Origin: Acanthopleura granulata
Lineage: Eukaryota; Mollusca; Polyplacophora; Chitonida; Chitonidae
Reading direction: 5' to 3'
DNA: 64,000 bases
Assembly: GCA_016165875.1 (NCBI GenBank)
Contig: JABBOT010000029.1
Span: 1,844,639-1,908,638, forward strand
Shown here: positions 36,839 to 49,880 of the stretch, piece after piece
Position numbering within the stretch: position 1 is the stretch's first letter
Layout: the number at the start of each line of letters is the position of its first letter
Notes under the pieces: generated by a model
The model's database searches: none
Told to the model about the DNA's origin: nothing
Seen by the model: only the letters and a program-made list of their open reading frames with translations
Translations under genes and position numbers: made by a program

Positions 36839-36989
36839 AGGTGAAACATGGTACAAACGTGCCTGTTCGAGGTCGGCTTTGAACCCAGTCCTCGCGTATC
36901 CTTGCGTTTGAAAGGGAAGAACTTTACCGATTGACCACGAACAGTGGATTTTTAGAATCCGTATACATCGGAGGGTCGTACCTGAGGAG

Positions 36990-37220
36990 TTATTTATTTA
37001 TTTATTTGATTTGTGTTTTACGCCGTACTCAAGAATATTTATACCACGGCGGCCAGCATTATGGTGGGAGGAAAACCCTGAGAAGTTAAGGACAATCGTG
37101 GTTTTGAGTCCCGGCATGACTATCTCAGTGAGCTCAGGAGCTCTCGTTATCGGCCATTATCTCTCTCATACTTCATTTTCATAGCTCACAATTTCTTGCC
37201 CACACCGGCGCCATGGAGAC
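36990..37220 (-). repeat. main-family SINE, decayed
   Basis: Low end is the TATTTATTTATTTATTTGAT tail, then GTTTTACGCCGTACTCAAGA, ATACCACGGCGGCCAGCATT and ATGGTGGGAGGAAAACCC. The body is disrupted and the head survives only as CACCGGCGCCATGGAGAC. Confidence 0.8.
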
Positions 37221-38635
37221 TTAAAAATATTTCACATCCACCACAAACTCCGAGTGTGTCCGGGTAGGGATGACAATAGCGGGGTCAGACAGAAGATAAA
37301 TTATGAAATAACTCTCTGTGAACCAAAATTATCAATGCTTACTGTGCCCGACCGAGACCAAGGATAAACATATAAGAGGTATGTGAATAATTTACACTGT
37401 ATCTTGATAAGGTACAGGTCGACACTACCCACGCGGCAGAAAATGCTAGATTTACACTCTCGGTAATTCTTTTTTTCGTCTTCCTCATGGTGGTTACAAA
37501 ATTATTCAACACAACAGTGTGCTCGTCTGTCTTTAATCATATTTACCACTGATGACTGTGTCATTTAATCACAGCCACTACATTTATTCGCTTATCTTGT
37601 TGTCTGATTGACTATTTCTTGACTGTTATGAACTGTCGTTTTGTTTTCGACATGCATGCTTGTGAAATCCTTTAAGAGCCATCTCACTCCCGAGTCTGCC
37701 AATGTAGAATAATTAGAACTGTATGGAAAAAGACTCCCGAAACAGCATTTACACCGTGGCTGAAATTGCTGAATGCGACGTAAAATCCAAGCATACATAC
37801 ATAGACCATAGTTGAAAAAGGTGTAATGTGACATACTATTGCAAGTATTCCTCACTTGAAGTTCGGCAAAGCAAAGTGTATTTGGCAATTTTCCTGCAAG
37901 GAAGGGAAAGACGTTTGACCGCATGACCTCATTTGTGGCACTGGGAACATATAGAGTGTGTTAATGAAGTGTCCTTACGAAACTCATTATCAGTCAAATA
38001 CGAAAACGACAAAAAATGATATCAGATAAAAAAAACTGACGAAAACGTTAGTGATACCGTGTTAATGGGAGATTCTGACAGGCCACAGAAAAGGGTCTAA
38101 GTCGCAATGAAATGCATGGTTTCTTGCTGTTTACATAATGCATGTGTACTACCTAAGTCTTTTATGAACACACATGGAACAAAAAGTGTGACGCAGTTCA
38201 GGCCAAAGCTTTGGACCGCTTTTTAAAGGCGGGAAGGGGTTCTACGAGTTCCCCATTGGCTACAATTCAGGGAAACAATTGAGATAATTTTCGTCCTGAA
38301 GTTTTAAGCTTTTTAAACATAAATGCTCTGTTCTTAATCTGGGTACAATTCAGACGTGATTCCAGACCGATATGTAAATAATTTGATTCGCTTGAAGTAT
38401 TTAGTGCCTCAGTTTTGATCAACCCAGCTGGACTATTAAATCTCGAAATCCCAACTTCTTAATTAACTGCTTAGCCTTTTTGCATGCTTATCGCCCAGTA
38501 CCAAGGGGCCGGGTTGAGAGGCTTGAATGTGAGACGGACTGATGGACCTGCCTGGTGGCCTCCCAGACACTATAGGAAGCGACATCGTGAAAAATGTGAC
38601 AGTCTGCAAAACACCTTCTGAATAAACACGCTTCA
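37221..38635. other. non-coding stretch
   Basis: No supported gene. The 110-codon - strand frame at 37592-37924 shows no recognised domain. Confidence 0.5.
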
Positions 38636-38636
38636 C

Positions 38637-39350
38637 CGCTCCAGTGTAACGTTTCACGTAGCATTCCACACATTATATTTGCAGTATAACAGTTCCCATG
38701 ATAAACCACAGATACGTTATAACACTGCAGATGACACTCCCTACAGATACAGTGTAACATTTTATAGGACATTCCACACAATCACAGTATAACACTTCAC
38801 ATGGCCATCCATACAGTTACTGTACAACACTCGACATGACAATCTACACCGTTACTGTATAACACTACATATGACCCTTCACAAAGCGGCATTATAACAC
38901 TTCATGCGACAATCCACATATTTACAGTACAACACCTCACATGACACTCTACACTGCCCCAGTATAACACTTCAAATGACACGCCACAATACTGTAGTAT
39001 AAAACTTCACATAACAACCCACACAGTTACATTCAAAAATGTAGTATAAAACTTCACATAGCAATCCACACAGTTACATTCAAATTACACTCTACACAGT
39101 GGCTGTATAAAACTTCAGGTGACACTCCACACAGTGGCAGTATAACACTTCACATGGTATTCTCTGCTGAGACAATATTACACTTCAAACGATAATCCAC
39201 ACATTTGCATTATAACACTACACATAAAACTCCACACAGTTACAGTGCAACATTTAGCGCAACACTCCACACACCTACAGTATACATATAACACCTCACA
39301 AGACACCCTACATAGCCACGGTGTAACACTTCAAATGACACTACACACAG
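38637..39350. repeat. 35-bp minisatellite, block 1 (diverged)
   Basis: About twenty diverged units of the same 35-bp motif that builds 40428-41905 (CACTTCACATGACACTCCAC followed by ACAGTTACAGTATAA). Here the sixth part often reads GTTACAG rather than GATACAG, and units vary in length. Frames at 38463-38781 are by-products. Confidence 0.9.
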
Positions 39351-40427
39351 TATACCTCCCAGGGCAAAAAGGAGGCAGGTGGCAAATTCACCGATTGCCT
39401 TTTTTGGATATCCCCTAGATCGATATCATTCTGTTACCTCAGATAATCACTAACAATAACAACAAACAGTTTTACAAAGAATTAGATCTACTAAAGTATT
39501 TTCCTTATTTTACCACTTTAAATGTGATCATGAATAGGCTTTACCGAGCATTAATATTATAGAGGCTCAAGTTTTCCATGATAGAACAACTACACCAACT
39601 AACATATTCTTGCTCTTGTCGGCTAAAACAAAATACACTTAAGCCATTATGTAGACAAAAAAAAAGATTAAAACAACATTGCTTTACTTACGATTTATTT
39701 ACTTCGATAAACAAGTCTGTAAGCTTCAGAACGCTTGGCATAATAAGCCATATAGCTGCTTCGAGTTGAGCATAATTGCGCATGAGCAAAACGCGTCATA
39801 CGGTAGACAAAAAAAAAAAAAAAAAGCATATGGCCATTCATGTCTGTCTCCTAATATTACACACTTTGGCAACAGCCCACTGTAGAGCTCAGTTTTAATT
39901 TTTTTCTGTGTTTTTCACAGTTTTCTGCTCGAAACAGCCCTAGAACCCACGCATAGTCTCAGATGTCACACAGACATATAAAATGCACGAAATGGGCTGA
40001 ACTGTGTGTGACTCCCTACGGCTGCAATACCTTCAACACAGTCACGAGCGTCTGTTTATCTACCAGCGAAGGACGTCAGGTCATGCGCAGTCGAAACAGC
40101 TATCTGGCTTATTAAATAGCCCGCTGCGGTTATCTTCACCGACCATACTCTGCTAGTAACAATGCACTTGATTGGCTGGCATCGTTCCTAACGTACCCGA
40201 GTCACTTAGATTGGCTGGCATTGTTCATAACGTACCCGAGTCACTTACTTCCTTTTTTCACGGAAAGCGATCATTCCATGAGTACTTGCTTCCTTTTGAG
40301 TCTTTATTAAAGACAAGAGGACAGCACAATTTACAAAATCCTAATCCTGTCATATAGTCTGTTGTGATTATCTCATTTTTGACTTATATGTCACTTGCTT
40401 CTTTTGTCATGGGGCGGCAGTATAGTA
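39351..40427. other. non-coding spacer between minisatellite blocks
   Basis: Unrelated sequence with an A17 run at about 39809. It also has a 39-bp tandem duplication at 40170-40247 (GATTGGCTGGCATCGTTCCT, then the same with two changes, each ending CCCGAGTCACTTA). No gene supported. Confidence 0.6.
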
Positions 40428-41905
40428 TTTCACATGACACTCAACAGTAGGCTATAATACTTGTCATGAGACTCCACCAACTTACCGTACAACACTTCAC
40501 ACGGCACTCCACACAGTCACAGCAGAACGGTTTACATTATAAAAGACTATAGCATAGACAGGGTAAAGCCAGAGTAACGACGAAAGAGTGATAGTCGGAA
40601 AATGGTCACACATTACCCTGTGCAATCCGGCCTATTGTCCATTTACATGCACATCAGTTAAGGCTTTAAGCAGAATTAGGTAAAAAAGTTGCACATGGAC
40701 ACGTCACTGTCCAGATTTACTCAAACTGCTGTGTTGTCACCACATTTAATACATGTGTACAATAGTATGAATTGAAGTATGTGTTGATACTCCACACGGA
40801 TACAGTTTAACACTTCACATGACACTCCACACGGATAGAGTATAAAATCTCACATGACACTCCACACGGATAGACTATAAAACCTCACATGACACTCCAC
40901 ACAGATAGAGTATAAAACCTAACATGACACTCCATAAAGAGACACTATAAAACTTCACATGATACTCCACACAGATGCAGTATAACACTTCACATGACAA
41001 TCCACACAGATACAGATTAAGACTTCATATGACACTCAAAACAGATATATGGCACTTCACACAGATACAGCATAACACCTCCCATGACACTCCACACAGA
41101 TACAGTATAAGACTTCACATGACACTCCACACAGATACAGTGTAACACTTCACATGGCAATCCACACAGATACAGTATAACACTTCAAATGACACTCCAC
41201 ACAGATACAGTGTAACACCTCACATGACACTCCACACAGATACAGTGTAACACTTCACATGACACTCCACACAGATACAGTGTAACACCTCACATGACAT
41301 CCCACACAGATACAGCATAACACTTCACATGACACTTCACACAAATACAGCATAGCACCACATTAATACAGTATAACATTTTACCTGACGCTCAACACTG
41401 ATACAGTATAACACCTCATATTACACTTCACGCAGATACAGTATACCACCTCAGAGGACACTCCACACACATACAGTATGACCATTCACATGGTTCTCCA
41501 CACAGATACAGCGTAACATTTCACATGGCAATCAACGCAGATGGAGTATAGCCCTTTACATGGTAATAAACACAGATACAGTACAACACTTCACATGACA
41601 CTCAACACAGCTGCAATATAACACTTCACATGACAATCCACATAGATACAGAATAAGACTTCACATGACACTCAAAACAGATACATGACACTCCACACAG
41701 ATACAGTGCAACACTTCACATGACACTCCACACAGATACACTATAACACCTCACATTACAATCCACACAGATACAGTATAAAACTTCACGACACTCCACA
41801 CAGATACAGAATAACAATTTACATGACACTCCACACAAATACAGTATAACACCTCACATGGCAATCCACACAGATACAGTATAAGCCTTTCTTTAACATT
41901 CCATA
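40428..41905. repeat. 35-bp minisatellite, block 2
   Basis: Roughly forty units of about 35 bp, starting CACTTCACATGACACTCCAC and ending ACAGATACAGTATAA, with the most regular copies at 41080-41330. An irregular segment (about 40530-40780) without units separates the first few copies from the main array. No unique spacers exist, so it is not a CRISPR array. Function unknown. Confidence 0.93.
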
Positions 41906-42179
41906 AGGTTACAGGTACATTTTTGAAAACATTGCCAGGTAATGTCTTCGACATTATGCTCTCTGGCTGACACTATGGCAAACATGTGCATCAGCTGAGG
42001 ACAGGAACACGTTTTCATTATCTTTTACAGATTGCTGTTGACCTCTATATCACAGAACGTCAGAGGGCAAACCTTCAACCAACGCGAGGTCGTTGTGCAG
42101 CCCATGTAGTGTTTGTTTTAAAATCAGATGTGTTAAAATTGCAGTACTGTGTGCAGATGCCAACTTCAGCCACAACAAT

Positions 42180-43392
42180 TTAAACCAGTTTTACCTTAGT
42201 TGGTTTCCCTTTCGAACAGCAACAACAACAACACAATACACAATAGAGAGCATACAAAACAATGAAAACTACAGACAAAACGAACAAGAGACAGTCGTAT
42301 CCATGATACGACACGACACTTAAATCTGAACCACGTGTTCTCAAATGTTCCCCACCGAGCGTCAACACGTGCTCTACCCAGAATGCCGCGCGCTGACGAG
42401 GATTCATTGACCGGCATGGAAGATGGCAGACGCTTTCCTCATGTTCTCTCTGTTGATCGGATTGGTAAGAATGTCAGCAATGGCAACGAACAGCTCGTCG
42501 TCTGTAGACGTGATGAGATTGACATACCGTCCTACCTTCCAGTGCTGAACTCTCACAGCGTGTGTAAACTGATCACCGAAAAGTGGCGTGCAGATAGCAT
42601 TGTAAAGAGTCTCGAAGAGACCGTTATTCCCACAGTGACTGATAAACAGTTTGGTTTTTGAATTACCAAGTAAATCATTCTGCGGTAACCACCGGAATTT
42701 CTTAATGTTTCCATTTTCTCCTGTCTTTGCGTATTTCCACAAAATTACAGCTTTAAGCCTTTTCAAAGCATTGACCAAATTGTTTTCGACTCTTCCTGGA
42801 AGAAGGCCGAAAGAGGACCCAAAAGTGACAAGGACAATATCGTGCCTCGCTTCGCTGGAAATCTTTGCGAACTCGCCATCAAGAGGATTTGCCTGACAGG
42901 TCGTCAGGCTACCAACAAGAAAATGGTTAGGCATGCTAACAACAGGATAGCCTAATACGATATCGTAGTTACACAGGTGAAGGTGCGAACTGGCTGCCAT
43001 ATCAAGGACATCTTGTGAAGATATGTCCGGCCTAAACTCATTCATGATCTCTGACTGCATAGCGTATCTAGTTAACAGGTGGAAGGAAATGTAGGTGAAG
43101 GTGTTCGCCAGTCCCCCCCCCCAGAAGGACTTGTCGCTGGTAGACAATGAGGTTTGTCCCGGTACAATGCTTGGCAGACTAAGACGGGCTGTTATCCAGT
43201 CATCAAAGACACTGTTGATAGACAAGTGAGGCAAACCGAGAGCTTGAGGAATGAGGTATATACAATAACCGAAGCTTTACCCATCCACGGTCGCCAAGTG
43301 AAACTTTTCTTCTTTCACATCCATTATAGCTTCCTTATTCCACAAGAGGTTTTGACACAGTAGACTCGTAAACTCATCTAAAGTTGTCCAGG
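42180..43392 (-). pseudogene. UDP-glucuronosyltransferase relic (or error-broken gene)
   Basis: UGT enzymes transfer glucuronic acid or glucose from UDP-sugar to lipophilic substrates in the ER lumen. This segment encodes the end of the acceptor domain, the whole nucleotide-sugar domain and the C-terminus. The signature RWLPQNDLL followed by LFISHCGNNGLFETLYNA and the PLFGDQ motif is clear. A C-terminal hydrophobic segment rich in Leu, Val and Cys plus a basic KGKPTKVKLV tail fits the ER anchor. Breaks: an in-frame TAA at 43277-43279, an upstream TGA at 43393-43395 that may mark an exon edge or frameshift, and a one-base deletion near 42410-42416 that ends the main frame at 42404 while the C-terminus continues in another frame (42182-42407). 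The first part of the acceptor domain with the catalytic His was not found. A CAG/GTAAGT donor at about 43455-43447 (-) could end an upstream exon. Sequencing error cannot be excluded for the deletion. Confidence 0.85.
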
Positions 43393-43395
43393 TTC

Positions 43396-44827
43396 ATAAA
43401 AACGTTGAATTCCTCGGTTTCCATAAGTGCAGACAAATAAGTCAACAAACTTACCTGGTCTTGCTGTCCCTCATACACGCGTCTCCTCTCAGTGTGCATA
43501 AGCTGAGAAATTTCAATGGCGCGCATGCGTAAACGCCAGAGGCTCAAATCATATGTTAACAGAGAGCAAAAAACTTAGTCTGTTACCAATTCTTATTACT
43601 CTAACGCTCTGGAGCACAGGTTGTCAAATGAAATGCCAATATCTCTAGAACCACCGGGTCTGTTATAACGAATAAAACGTCACCTTAGTTGGAGCGGTAT
43701 CCTCTTTTAACTAAACACCGGCAGGTGCCTGTGCTGGGAGTTACCTTTAAGTAGGAAGTAAGGGCATGTTCCGGAATTTGGACCCGTGCCAAGCCAGACA
43801 TTTCTACACCACCCTGAAATCATTAATTAAGAACGTTTGAAATCTATTACCCAAAAACCCATATCCAAACAACTGATTAAAGAGTTGTAAGAAGTAATAT
43901 ACCGTTACTGAACAAAACGTAATATACCGTACAAATAGTAAACAAATCTGGTAACATGTAAGAGAGGAAAAGTGATTTTTTTAATGATGCAGGAAGCTTT
44001 GACAATCTAAAACTCGTTGCCCACGAATATTTTCCTGGTTCAATCCATGTATTTGTATTTCAGCCCCACTTCGAGTGAAGTTTGATATAAGAGCATGATG
44101 TTGCTATAATAAGCATAAATTGGTTATACAGTACCTGAACCAAGTTAAGGGATGAAGAAACAACATGACAGAGATGAGACAAATCGCGCTGCTCAAATGT
44201 GCCAACAAGGGTATCACATTCACTGTAGAATTTAAGAATCGTGGGGTAAAAGTGTTATTCTTCACACCCTTATTTTTGGAATCAACAGCTTGTGACGTAG
44301 GCTGACATCATTACATTTTTCAGAGGATCATATATGTATACATTGTAAGAACCTTTTATATCTTCCTTGCAATAAAAACAAGGACAAAAACACTTTGTGC
44401 ATGGTTTGTTTTTTTTGGAATTTTTGACACTTTAAGCAAGAACTCCTTTCTTGACCCAGTATCCAGCTACATGTATGTAAAAAATCCGCCATGGTCAGGA
44501 GAAAATCTGCCTTTGGTCACATTCCCGCAAAGCTTCGGACAGTCCCGCAAAATTTCGCACTTTCTCGCGTTACCTGATATCCAGCGGGTTGTCCTGTAGC
44601 TGAACACACACAAAATTGCGGATGCATGAACAGAAAAATACCACCTCTTACTTCTGGACTGTTTCTTGACTTTCTTGGCTTGCATTCGTGAAAATTTGAT
44701 GGGTTCACGGACGCCTGAGACATGTTGTTGTTGTATTTTATATGTTTGTAGCAGTTCACCAACCAGACTGATATTTTAAGTCTACCAGGATATCTCAACG
44801 ATGTAGGCTTTAGGGGGAATGTCAGTT
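43396..44827. other. non-coding stretch upstream of the UGT relic
   Basis: Contains the possible splice donor near 43450 (- strand) and nothing else that I can support. A remaining N-terminal UGT exon was not recognised. Confidence 0.5.
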
Positions 44828-44932
44828 GTATTCCCGGGCAGATACCGGTTTCTTCCCACCATGCTGATCGTAAAAGTAAAATATTCTTGAGTACGGCGTA
44901 AAACACCAATCAAATAAATTTATAAATATCTT
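44828..44932 (+). repeat. main-family SINE, 5'-truncated
   Basis: Begins near TTCCCGGGCAGATACCGGTT, then TCTTCCCACCATGCTGATCG, AAATATTCTTGAGTACGGCG and TAAAACACCAATCAAATAAA. Confidence 0.8.
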
Positions 44933-45659
44933 AGATGAGACTTAATCCAGTGCGTAAATGGTTATTCTATGATTGTGTATCAGAATGTGCCAACGATGTA
45001 CCTTTTAAATAGTAACCAATCTCGTGACTTGAATCCAGCTCAGGTTGTCTCCGCTGTGGCTTCGGGTTGACAGGTTGTCACGTACTTGAAGGAGACGGTA
45101 CTCTGAGAGAGTACGCTGGCTTCCTTCATCATAGGTCTCCCCCTCCCCCATCCTTTGTATTTGTAAGCGTGACAAATTCTTGAACTCAGTGTTAATCACT
45201 AATGCAATGACACAGACACATCACCACGGGATTTCTTTATCTCATCGTCTCAGTCCGGGATGAAACTGCGTCATTATGACCACAACAAAGACTCATTTAT
45301 ATGTGCAGTTTTGAGGAAAAATAAAAACTGACATGGCGGTTTTTTGCATCATGAACAGTTTCCTCAGCGCCCTGATTATTTTACTGACTGTTTGACGTCA
45401 GCTAATGAACCAAGAGATTGTGCAGTTGCGACTGATTGATATCACCAGCATACCACATATCCTGCCAATGCAGACACATACATGCGCAGTTCCCTGTGCA
45501 CAGCAAAGTCTCCTCCAAACGATATGTTATGAACTGACAGGTGAGACTTACCTGAGATATAATATGTACGACAGTTTCCCTGGCATTCAATCTTTTCGAA
45601 TACAAATTGTCCAGGCAGTGGTCAGCATGTCCCCACAAGGACCCAAGTGGCTTTGTATT

Positions 45660-45822
45660 CATTCATTTATTTGTCTGACTGGTGTTTTACGTCATACTCA
45701 AGAATATTTCTCTTATACGACGGCCTGCATTATGGTGGGAGGAAACCAGGCAGACCCCTGGGAAACCCACTATACAACCCTCAGGTTGCTTGCAGACCTT
45801 CCCACGTATAAGTGGCCTTGTA
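45660..45822 (-). repeat. main-family SINE, 5'-truncated
   Basis: Low end TCATTTATTTGTCTGACTGG, then TTTTACGTCATACTCAAGAA, CTTATACGACGGCCTGCATT, ATGGTGGGAGGAAACCAGGC and GCAGACCTTCCCACGTATAA. The head is missing. Confidence 0.85.
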
Positions 45823-46132
45823 AGGCGCTGTGTTAGATTTGTTCACATCAAATCAAGAATAGCTCTGTGCCTCGGGGACATGTTGGTATCCAGGATACGC
45901 TAATGCGTCGGTGGTGTATTTATTTCATGCTCAGAGGTATGTCAATGTTTCATCAATGTGAGTCATGTAATGTCACCAAAAGAAACCTTCAGTTAGAACA
46001 TGCCGGGGATGTTAGATGTCACAAACGTGTCCAGTGAACATTTGTGAGCTGTTAGCCTGGCCGAGTGAGATTCCGAGCAATGTTGAACGCAAACCTCAAA
46101 CCGCCGAAACACTAACAAAGGATAGAGAGACC

Positions 46133-46147
46133 GGGGGGGGGGGGGGA
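46133..46147 (+). repeat. poly-G run
   Basis: A 14-15 base uninterrupted G run, prone to sequencing length error and G-quadruplex formation. Confidence 0.9.
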
Positions 46148-46600
46148 GAAAATTAGAACTGATTTATGCAGGAGAGAGCTGTTAAAGTTTTGAACGATGA
46201 CGTGAAGATGCAATAAATGTTCTCATGCGGATGAATTAAATCAGTATATAAATAAGCATTCATCTGAACTACAAACTACACCCGTACAAATACAAAGGCA
46301 CGAATTGTAAACGGCAAATTTTGAACAAACAAGGTTAATGTGCCACTCTTTATGGTTTCAGCCATTTTGAATACTTTTAAGCCAAATACATTTATAATCA
46401 CACAGCGTTTAAATAAAAAAAAAACAGATGAAGCAACAATTGAAGTTTATAGATTAGACTGTACAAGCTTACATTTTCTACTTTAATTTTAGCACAGTGC
46501 CGACTGATGTGGATAGCGCGAATGGGCCCTACTGGTATTACCGGTTTGGGAAGGTAGTGTTGTAAGGCGGTACTTTTCACTCATTAACAGTTAGAGTCTT

Positions 46601-46757
46601 GTTGGCTTCCTTTCCGGTGGTACGTGGGAAGGCCTGCCAGCAACATGCGGATGGTTGCCGGTTTCCTCCGGGCTCCTCTCGGTTCCCTCCTATCATAATG
46701 CTGGCCGCCGTCGTATAAGTGAATTATTCTTGAGTACGGCGTAAAACACCAATCAAG
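46601..46757 (+). repeat. main-family SINE, 5'-truncated
   Basis: GTTGGCTTCCTTTCCGGTGG, GGCCTGCCAGCAACATGCGG, CTGGCCGCCGTCGTATAAGT and TTCTTGAGTACGGCGTAAAA in order. Confidence 0.85.
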
Positions 46758-46769
46758 TGCAGATGGGAT

Positions 46770-48142
46770 TGTGGAGTTCTGCAGATGTTATTAGGCTATG
46801 TCTCAGTCAACATGAGCGATATATATAGGTCTCAGCACACTGTAAAATGACCGACGCCCAACGCGCTTAATGGATGATTACACATAAATAATGGTGTTTA
46901 GTAAGTTTAGACATTAATATATAAAACATAATTCGAATGCATGTATATAAGCATATAATATAATGTTAAAGTGTTTAATATCTGATGCATAAAAGTGTTC
47001 TTAATTAAAACATGGAAATTTTCAGTGTAATCGGTTGTTGAGAGATTCACCTGCAGATATGAAAATGTCCGTAGTACAAGTTAAACTAGTTATCTAACGA
47101 GGAGGGTGTCACTCGACGAACCATAAACGTCAGCAATATCATTCATATTGACAAACAGCAACATTTGATAGTTTGATTGCCTTTAATTTATATACAATAC
47201 CTTGTTTCTGTAGCTATAAGAAAGCAGGGATTTTGTAACTGGAAAAAACTGCCAACGTTTATTGACAACATCTGAGATAAAAGAGCGCACGCATTCATTA
47301 ATGATGAAGTCGTTTTAGTTTAGGTCTAAGAGCTAAACCCTAAATAACACGACCCCAGCGAGTGGACAAAAACCGTCCTGTCGTTCTGCATTAACCACTT
47401 AGTTCTCTTCCATCATTTTAAACAGCCACTTTAGAGACTCCCCAGTATGACAGTTGTGTTTGTCCTTTTCTGAATCACATTCTGACAAACTCCTGTTATC
47501 GATTACAATCAGTAACGTGGTCTCCAAATGATTTACCGTATTTTTTCATAAAAAAGTTTTAGCTTCAGCCCATTTATTAAGAGAAAAACCACTCAGAGAA
47601 ACAAAGAATTTATTCGGATCACCCGGCCTGCACATCCATTGTACAATCAATATTCGTTTATCTTTGTGATATGCCAAAATTTCACTTTTTACATTCACTT
47701 TTAAGACGATGTTTTCCATCAGCTGAAATGTGGATAAAACAACACCGGAAATAATGAAGGCTAAAATTTGGTTCGACCAAAAACGAAATGTTTTCACGAA
47801 TAACTTAAATGTTGTTTAAACACAAATGACAAGTGATCTAGCCTGTCTGTCCATTCCGTCCCGCAGGAAGGCACGTTGATCACCAGAAGGCTGACGAAAC
47901 CTTTCAAAGTACATTTTATTCCCAATACACATGTACCATCTTCGTGGTTCCTTTGCCCTATTTTCCACCCACTTTGTCGCTTTAGTCCAAATGAACTGAC
48001 CGACTACCTAACGGAATCGTAATTACCCAGCATTCCGTGGGTGTGTGAAGAACCTTGCTCCCACAATCCCAGCTCTATGGTATCAAGCACTGGTTATCAC
48101 TCGCTAGGACAATGGATCTGAAGAAACGCTTCATTTCAGTCG
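46770..48142. other. non-coding stretch
   Basis: No supported gene or clear repeat. Confidence 0.5.
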
Positions 48143-48409
48143 ATGGATCAAGTCAGTGGTTCTAGTCTGCATTCTGCCACTGACCTTTCGGGTAAGCCAT
48201 GCAATTGTGGCGAGCCAGGACACTGGGTCAAGAGACTCCCACACCCGCAACACGCATCAATCCACACGCCGTCATGCCAGATCAAACCAATCGATGATCC
48301 TGTACCCACTTGTTACAGTATACAGTTCACGTCTAAAAGGTTCTTAGAAATGAATGATTATGGCTTAACATCGGCATCGGCTATATCTCATCCATATCGT
48401 GGCGAGTAG
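48143..48409 (+). pseudogene. possible zinc-knuckle (gag-like) fragment
   Basis: The 88-codon frame contains KPCNCGEPGHWVKRL at about residues 18-32, which resembles a CCHC zinc knuckle (Cys-x2-Cys-x4-His-x4-Cys) with one spacer residue and the last Cys missing. Such knuckles occur in retrotransposon Gag proteins and cellular RNA-binding proteins. The frame then runs into a copy of the dispersed repeat (48349-48409), which supplies its stop. Nothing else of a retroelement is seen nearby. It may be chance. Confidence 0.25.
48349..48409 (+). repeat. short dispersed repeat (AATGATTAYGGCTTAA family)
   Basis: GAATGATTATGGCTTAACAT followed by a GCTATATCTCATCCATATCG phrase and TGGCGAGTAG; related to 933-991 and 4214-4270. 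Confidence 0.5.
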
Positions 48410-49880
48410 ACGTTCTTAGAAGTATTTACTCCCAGTAGCATACGCCCTCTTGATTTATTTACAATACTGTTGAGGCACCACTCACCTAGTTGCCTAAAAC
48501 GTTGATTTCTGTACTGAAGACTGCCTTTTACCAAAGTAACAGGGTGTAACCTTGTACATTTTTAGTTGTTGTTGTCCGGTGGATTTAAGACGGTACTTTC
48601 CAACCCATCAGTCCAAGTTACTCATCACAAAGGTGAGATATTCTTGAGTATCGAGTAAACAACAATAAATACAACCATTATGGGAATGCGACATGTCATA
48701 GGAATGGGACAATATAATTTGGGTGTTGTTGTACACTCGAAACAAACAGTTTATTCCTGAAAACGTGAGATCTTAATGTTTAGTGCATGGACTACACTGT
48801 CTGCGACAAAACCAAATGTGTGCCAATTGAAATGCACCGGTATACTGTAAATTTGAAAGTATCCAAAAGTATAGAATTGTGTCAGTAACAAGCTGGATAA
48901 ATATACTTGAAACAGTTTATCATTTATGTTAACAAAATAAATTACATTATTTTTCAGGAATTAGTAGTAAGCTCTTCAGAGGCGTAATGTCAACAAGTAG
49001 GTGAGTTTGTGCTAAGTTACTTGTGAAGGGTCGAACACGGGTTCGATCCCATGAGGCCGATATTTTTATTCATTCCTATACTACACTGAGCTATCCAGGA
49101 AAGGTTTAAAATCGATTGCTTTTAGCCGACCATAATCACAACCTTTATTAATATAATATAATCATCATTGTATTTACCCTTACACACGTGATAGCAAGAG
49201 TTCAAGTCCAAATTTGGTGATTTTAATCCATATAAATGAAAGGATATTTAAAATCTTAGGATTTATGTATTAAATGTACAATTTATTCAGACATGAAATC
49301 TGACGCAATCAAATAAGGAATCTTAATTTCTTCTTTTCGGTTTTACGCCGTCTAAAATTATCACCCCAGTGGTGGGGTAATATTGTTAGAGGACACCAAA
49401 TGTAAAACGTCTTCCGTGGAGAAAACTCATACAAAGAACTATATTAGAACCTGACTGGTAAGCAGCCACCAAGTGCAATGTGTGCTTAGAAATCGAGTAA
49501 GAGAAATCTTGAATAAGAGTATACATGAAGACTGTACATTCGTGAAAAATAGTGTACGCCGTGACCTATTTTATCTCGGAACTGTACATTCGAAAAAAAT
49601 AATAGCCTCCGCGCTCCGCGCCTCAGCAATGATTTTCTACGAATGTACAATTACTTGGAATTTCTCCACTACTTAAATGTCCAGTGCACTTGGCCTGGAA
49701 ATAGCTAAAAAGACGTTCTTTGATAGTATCGAAACAATTTAAATTCAGCAAGCTGCTATAAAGATTTCCCATTTGCAGAAGCACGAAAATGGCATAATAT
49801 CATCCAGCACTTATCCTTTTCCTTTCCTCTTTTCCCATCCAGAGCGAAAGTCGAATGCCAGAAATTGAATCTGAACTGAA
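48410..49880. other. non-coding left flank of the Polinton
   Basis: No gene. A SINE tail relic (GAGATATTCTTGAGTATCGA) lies at 48629-48672. A tRNA B-box-like GGGTTCGATCCCATGAG is at about 49039. Confidence 0.5.

Noticed and set aside
40428..41905. CRISPR-like regular repeats
   Set aside because: Units are contiguous at 35 bp with no unique spacers, in eukaryotic DNA with no cas genes.
42335..42896. + strand frames opposite the UGT relic
   Set aside because: Shadows of the - strand coding sequence.
45405..45836. 143-codon frame
   Set aside because: Its second half is SINE sequence and the first half has no recognisable features.
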